Assembly: GCA_900545185.1 (NCBI GenBank)
Contig: UQYH01000046.1
Coordinates: 1-16,980, forward strand
Source: an uncultured Eubacteriales bacterium
GTDB taxonomy: Bacteria > Bacillota > Clostridia > UBA1381 > UBA9506
Direction of reading: 5' to 3'
Length of the DNA stretch: 16,980 nt
Shown here: piece after piece, positions 14,712-16,980 of the stretch
Layout: each line of letters opens with the position of its first letter
Numbering within the stretch: the first letter of the stretch is position 1
Made by a program: the position numbers and the translations under genes
The notes under the pieces: model-generated
The model's input: only the letters and a program-made list of their open reading frames with translations
Databases searched by the model: none
What the model was told of the DNA's origin: nothing

Positions 14712-15104
14712 ATGGCAGATTTATTTTATGGTACCGGCAGAAGAAAAAAATCCATCGCCAGAGTCAGACTGGTTCCCGGTCAGGGCGATATTACAATAAA
14801 CAATCGTTCTTTGGATGATTACTTTGGTTTAGAGACCTTAAAGGTTATTGTTAAGCAACCTCTCGTTGCAACCAAAACCGAAGGCAGATATAATGTTTCC
14901 GTTAACGTTGTCGGCGGCGGTTTTACCGGCCAGGCCGGCGCAATCCGTCACGGTATTGCAAGAGCATTGCTCGAAGTTGATTCCGAAACCTTCCGTCCCA
15001 TTTTAAAGAAGGCCGGCTTCTTAACACGTGACCCGAGAATGAAGGAAAGAAAGAAGTACGGTTTAAAAGCCGCTCGGCGTGCTCCGCAGTTCTCAAAACG
15101 TTAA
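14712..15104 (+). CDS. rpsI: ribosomal protein S9
   Basis: A 130-residue small-subunit protein whose C-terminal tail reaches the tRNA in the P site. The hallmark segments are GTGRRKKSIARVRL at the start, GGGFTGQAGAIRHGIARAL in the middle and the conserved end RRAPQFSKR. It has a good AAGGAGG ribosome binding site across the rplM stop. It ends the operon at the terminator at 15118-15154. Confidence 0.98.
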   Translation: MADLFYGTGRRKKSIARVRLVPGQGDITINNRSLDDYFGLETLKVIVKQPLVATKTEGRYNVSVNVVGGGFTGQAGAIRHGIARALLEVDSETFRPILKKAGFLTRDPRMKERKKYGLKAARRAPQFSKR

Positions 15105-15117
15105 TTTGTGTCAAATT

Positions 15118-15154
15118 GCAACCCCCGAAAGCAAAAGCTTTCGGGGGTTGCTTT
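15118..15154 (+). terminator. terminator of rplM-rpsI
   Basis: A perfect 15-bp stem (15118-15132 with 15137-15151, core CCCCCGAAAGC) with loop AAAA, followed by TTTATATAAA. It lies 13 bases after the rpsI stop. The stem is strong; the T-tract is modest. Confidence 0.85.
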
Positions 15155-15162
15155 ATATAAAT

Positions 15163-15201
15163 CCCCTGCCGCAAATAGGCTACTCTCATTTGCGGCAGGG
15201 G
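15163..15201 (-). terminator. terminator hairpin of the ECF S component gene
   Basis: A perfect 14-bp stem CCCCTGCCGCAAAT/ATTTGCGGCAGGGG (15163-15176 and 15188-15201) with an 11-base loop. Read on the minus strand it follows the S-component gene by 26 bases and has the tail ATTTATATAAAG. It lies back to back with the rpsI terminator between two convergent genes. Confidence 0.7.
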
Positions 15202-15227
15202 TTTGCATTATGCAGTTACAAATACCA

Positions 15228-15743
15228 TTATTGTTTTGCGATTTCCTTATGATATAGCTTATACACGCCGCATTTCCAACACAGCACCATACCGAAAACC
15301 GCACCGACAACTGCCTGTAAAATTTGATAAGGCAATTTTAAAACAGCATATTCGGGTGTACTGTAAATAAAGGCTCTGCCAAGCGAATATCCGACAACCA
15401 TAATCACAGCGCCGAGTGTGACACCGATTCCCGAAGATAATACAGGATGTGTTTTTAAAATGCGGTGAGAAAACACAGAAATGATCACCGCCTGTAATCC
15501 GTGGGTAATCAAAGAAACAAACATTGGTGTTGGATAAAAGAACAGGTCTCCCAAAAACGCGCCGACACCGCCAACCACAAATGCGGCAAACGGATCTAAT
15601 ATAATCGAAGCGGTACATATAATAATATCATTCAAATAAAAGTGTCCGCCCGGAACAGGAACGCCAAACGAACTCATAGCCACATTAAGCGCCATAAACA
15701 TGGCAGTGGTACATAACCATAATGTTGTTTTCTTTTTTTGCAT
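15228..15743 (-). CDS. ECF transporter S component, possibly for a vitamin B6 precursor
   Basis: A 171-residue membrane protein with about five to six hydrophobic segments. The N-terminal TAMFMALNVAMSSFGVPVPGGHFYLNDI, and the run of small glycine-rich helices after it, are typical of substrate-binding S components of energy-coupling-factor transporters, which share an EcfA-EcfA'-EcfT module encoded elsewhere. Substrate is not readable from the protein itself. The divergent neighbour is a MocR/PdxR-type regulator, and PdxR-linked S components (the PdxU group) are predicted B6-precursor transporters, so pyridoxine or pyridoxal is my best inference; a thiamine precursor is an alternative. AGGAGG (15751-15756 on the minus strand) sits seven bases before the ATG. 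Confidence 0.8.
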   Translation of the reverse strand: MQKKKTTLWLCTTAMFMALNVAMSSFGVPVPGGHFYLNDIIICTASIILDPFAAFVVGGVGAFLGDLFFYPTPMFVSLITHGLQAVIISVFSHRILKTHPVLSSGIGVTLGAVIMVVGYSLGRAFIYSTPEYAVLKLPYQILQAVVGAVFGMVLCWKCGVYKLYHKEIAKQ

Positions 15744-15756
15744 ATCAGTGTCCTCC

Positions 15757-15785
15757 TTGACATTTGAATGATAGTATTATATAAT
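15757..15785 (+). promoter_or_regulatory. consensus promoter of the MocR-type regulator
   Basis: TTGACA (15757-15762), 17-bp spacer, TATAAT (15780-15785). It overlaps the oppositely directed S-component promoter, with the two -10 boxes sharing bases 15780-15781. Its -35 abuts the ribosome binding site of the S-component gene. Confidence 0.85.
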
Positions 15786-15804
15786 AAAAACTGATACTAT
15801 ACAA
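15771..15804 (-). promoter_or_regulatory. S-component promoter and inverted-repeat operator
   Basis: On the minus strand, -35 TTGTAT (15799-15804), 17-bp spacer, -10 TATAAT (15776-15781). A perfect 7-bp inverted repeat ATAGTAT/ATACTAT (15771-15777 and 15794-15800) touches both hexamers. TGATA is also repeated directly at 15769 and 15792, 23 bases apart; direct repeats of this sort are common MocR binding sites. A single dimer bound here would cover both promoters. Confidence 0.65.
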
Positions 15805-15835
15805 TAGCCAGAAACGGAGAAAGAAATATAACCAG

Positions 15836-16954
15836 ATGAATTATATAATTAATAAAACAAAGCGACCGCTTTATTTGCAAATATATAAACATATACGAGA
15901 TAATATTATTGCAGGCGTCTTTCCTTACAACACCAGGCTGCCTTCAAAACGGTTGCTTGCCGATGAGATTGGCGTCAGCACAATAACCGTAGAACACGCG
16001 TACTCTCTTTTATGTGATGAAGGATACACAGAGGCGCGCGAACGCAGCGGTTATTTTGTCATATTCAAAAAAACAGACGGCTTTGCTTCTTCGGATTCGG
16101 CAACTGTTTTGCCGATGCATCACAAAAATACCACATCATCTTACCCAAGCTTTTCCATTTCTGTTTTATGCAAAACAATGAGAAAGGTGCTTGCCGATTA
16201 TTATGATGTGATTTTAAATAAATCTCCGAATACCGGCTGTTTGGAACTGCGAAACGCAATAAAACAGTATCTTATGCGCAATCGAGCAATGACGGTAGAT
16301 GTTGAACAAATTGTAATCGGATCCGGTGCAGAATATTTATACACCCTTATTGTTGATTTGCTCGGTAAGGATACAATTTTTGCAATTGAAAATCCGTCTT
16401 ATGAAAAAATTGAACTGATATACCATAACGCAGGAATCCACTATGAATTATTACCTTTATCCGCAGATGGTATTGATAGTAAAGCGCTGTCAAAGTCGCA
16501 GGCAACTGTGTTACACACCACACCGTACCAAAGCTTTCCGAGCGGTGTAACTGCTTCGGCATCCAAACGCCACGAATACATAAAGTGGGCAGAAAAACAA
16601 AATCGCTTCATTATAGAATCTGATTACGGTTCTGAATTTTCCATATCATCACAGCCAATGGAAACACTCTTCACGCTTTCAAGCAATGATAATGTGATAT
16701 ACCTGAATACATTTTCTAAAACAATATCTTCTTCAATGCGTATGGGGTATATGGTGATTCCCAAAAAACTGGTAAAGCCGTTCCAAGATAAACTCGGCTT
16801 TTATTCTTGTACCGTTTCAACCTTTGAACAGTATGTATTGACAGAATTGTTAAGCAATGGTGCGTTTGAAAGACACATCAATCGCGTGCGCAGAAGCAAT
16901 CGAAAGAATATGAACAACAATAAAGACCAATATAAAGAAAAATGTGTAAAATAA
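15836..16954 (+). CDS. MocR/PdxR-type GntR-aminotransferase regulator, C-terminus missing
   Basis: A 372-residue protein with an N-terminal GntR-type winged helix (about 10-75; RLPSKRLLADEIGVSTITVEHAYSLL) fused to a fold-type I aminotransferase-like domain. The PLP-binding lysine is K295 in NTFSKTISSSMRMGY, and the NPSYE and HTTPYQSFPSG motifs are present. MocR proteins use PLP or an amine adduct as effector; PdxR members control B6 synthesis or uptake. The family is usually 450-480 residues, with about 150-170 after the lysine; only 77 follow here. The end (NNNKDQYKEKCVK) looks like an abrupt frameshift product. The ribosome binding site is weak (GGAGAAAG, 12 bases upstream). Whether this is a real truncation or a homopolymer error cannot be settled here. 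Confidence 0.8.
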   Translation: MNYIINKTKRPLYLQIYKHIRDNIIAGVFPYNTRLPSKRLLADEIGVSTITVEHAYSLLCDEGYTEARERSGYFVIFKKTDGFASSDSATVLPMHHKNTTSSYPSFSISVLCKTMRKVLADYYDVILNKSPNTGCLELRNAIKQYLMRNRAMTVDVEQIVIGSGAEYLYTLIVDLLGKDTIFAIENPSYEKIELIYHNAGIHYELLPLSADGIDSKALSKSQATVLHTTPYQSFPSGVTASASKRHEYIKWAEKQNRFIIESDYGSEFSISSQPMETLFTLSSNDNVIYLNTFSKTISSSMRMGYMVIPKKLVKPFQDKLGFYSCTVSTFEQYVLTELLSNGAFERHINRVRRSNRKNMNNNKDQYKEKCVK

Positions 16955-16980
16955 CAGAAGCCTATTTTTGAAAACATCAA

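Overview
This is a bacterial chromosomal segment, most likely from a Clostridia-class Bacillota (an Oscillospirales/Ruminococcaceae-type anaerobe is my best guess). The reasons are the rpmH-rnpA-yidD-yidC-jag block, strong AGGAGG ribosome binding sites, several TTG starts, BspA-type leucine-rich-repeat surface proteins with SLH anchors, a ThiI without a rhodanese domain, and an ECF-transporter S component next to a MocR/PdxR-type regulator. The species call is inference; the gene identities rest mainly on motifs visible in the translations.

Left part (1-4256). Two identical 77-bp structured repeats lie exactly 200 bp apart. The second one runs into the 3' end (discriminator base and CCA) of a minus-strand tRNA-Arg(CCT) and supplies its terminator. 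Next comes a minus-strand two-gene surface-protein operon: an LRR protein with three C-terminal SLH domains (2379-4256), then a secreted LRR protein with a different C-terminal domain (573-2357). A bidirectional terminator hairpin lies downstream of the pair.

Middle part (4257-8821). Divergent from the LRR operon is a 582-residue regulator-like protein with two XRE-type helix-turn-helix domains and a large C-terminal region I cannot name. It sits where dnaA often lies next to rpmH. Then comes rpmH (TTG start, consensus promoter), a long hairpin, rnpA, yidD, a short terminator-like hairpin, yidC (TTG start), jag/khpB and a strong terminator. This set makes ribosomal protein L34, the RNase P protein, membrane-insertion factors and an RNA-binding regulator. 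No dnaA, mnmE, mnmG or DnaA-box cluster is present in the window.

Right-middle part (8908-14124). A tightly packed, partly overlapping plus-strand operon follows: rarA, a YqeM-like SAM methyltransferase, thiI, a small multi-drug-export-family membrane protein, thyX and tmk. ThyX makes dTMP and Tmk phosphorylates it, so the last two genes are consecutive pathway steps. A consensus promoter then drives rplM-rpsI (ribosomal proteins L13 and S9), which ends at a 15-bp terminator stem.

Right end (15105-16980). rpsI converges on a minus-strand ECF S component, with two terminator-type hairpins between them. The S component is divergent from a MocR/PdxR-type regulator. Their two promoters overlap face to face and carry a 7-bp inverted repeat, which suggests PLP-dependent control of a vitamin B6 precursor transporter. 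The regulator reading frame stops about 80-100 residues short of the family norm.

Most of the window is ordinary housekeeping. The less ordinary parts are the tRNA-linked repeat, the XRE/LRR divergent locus, the rpmH-rnpA hairpin and the B6-type regulator/transporter switch with its apparently broken regulator.
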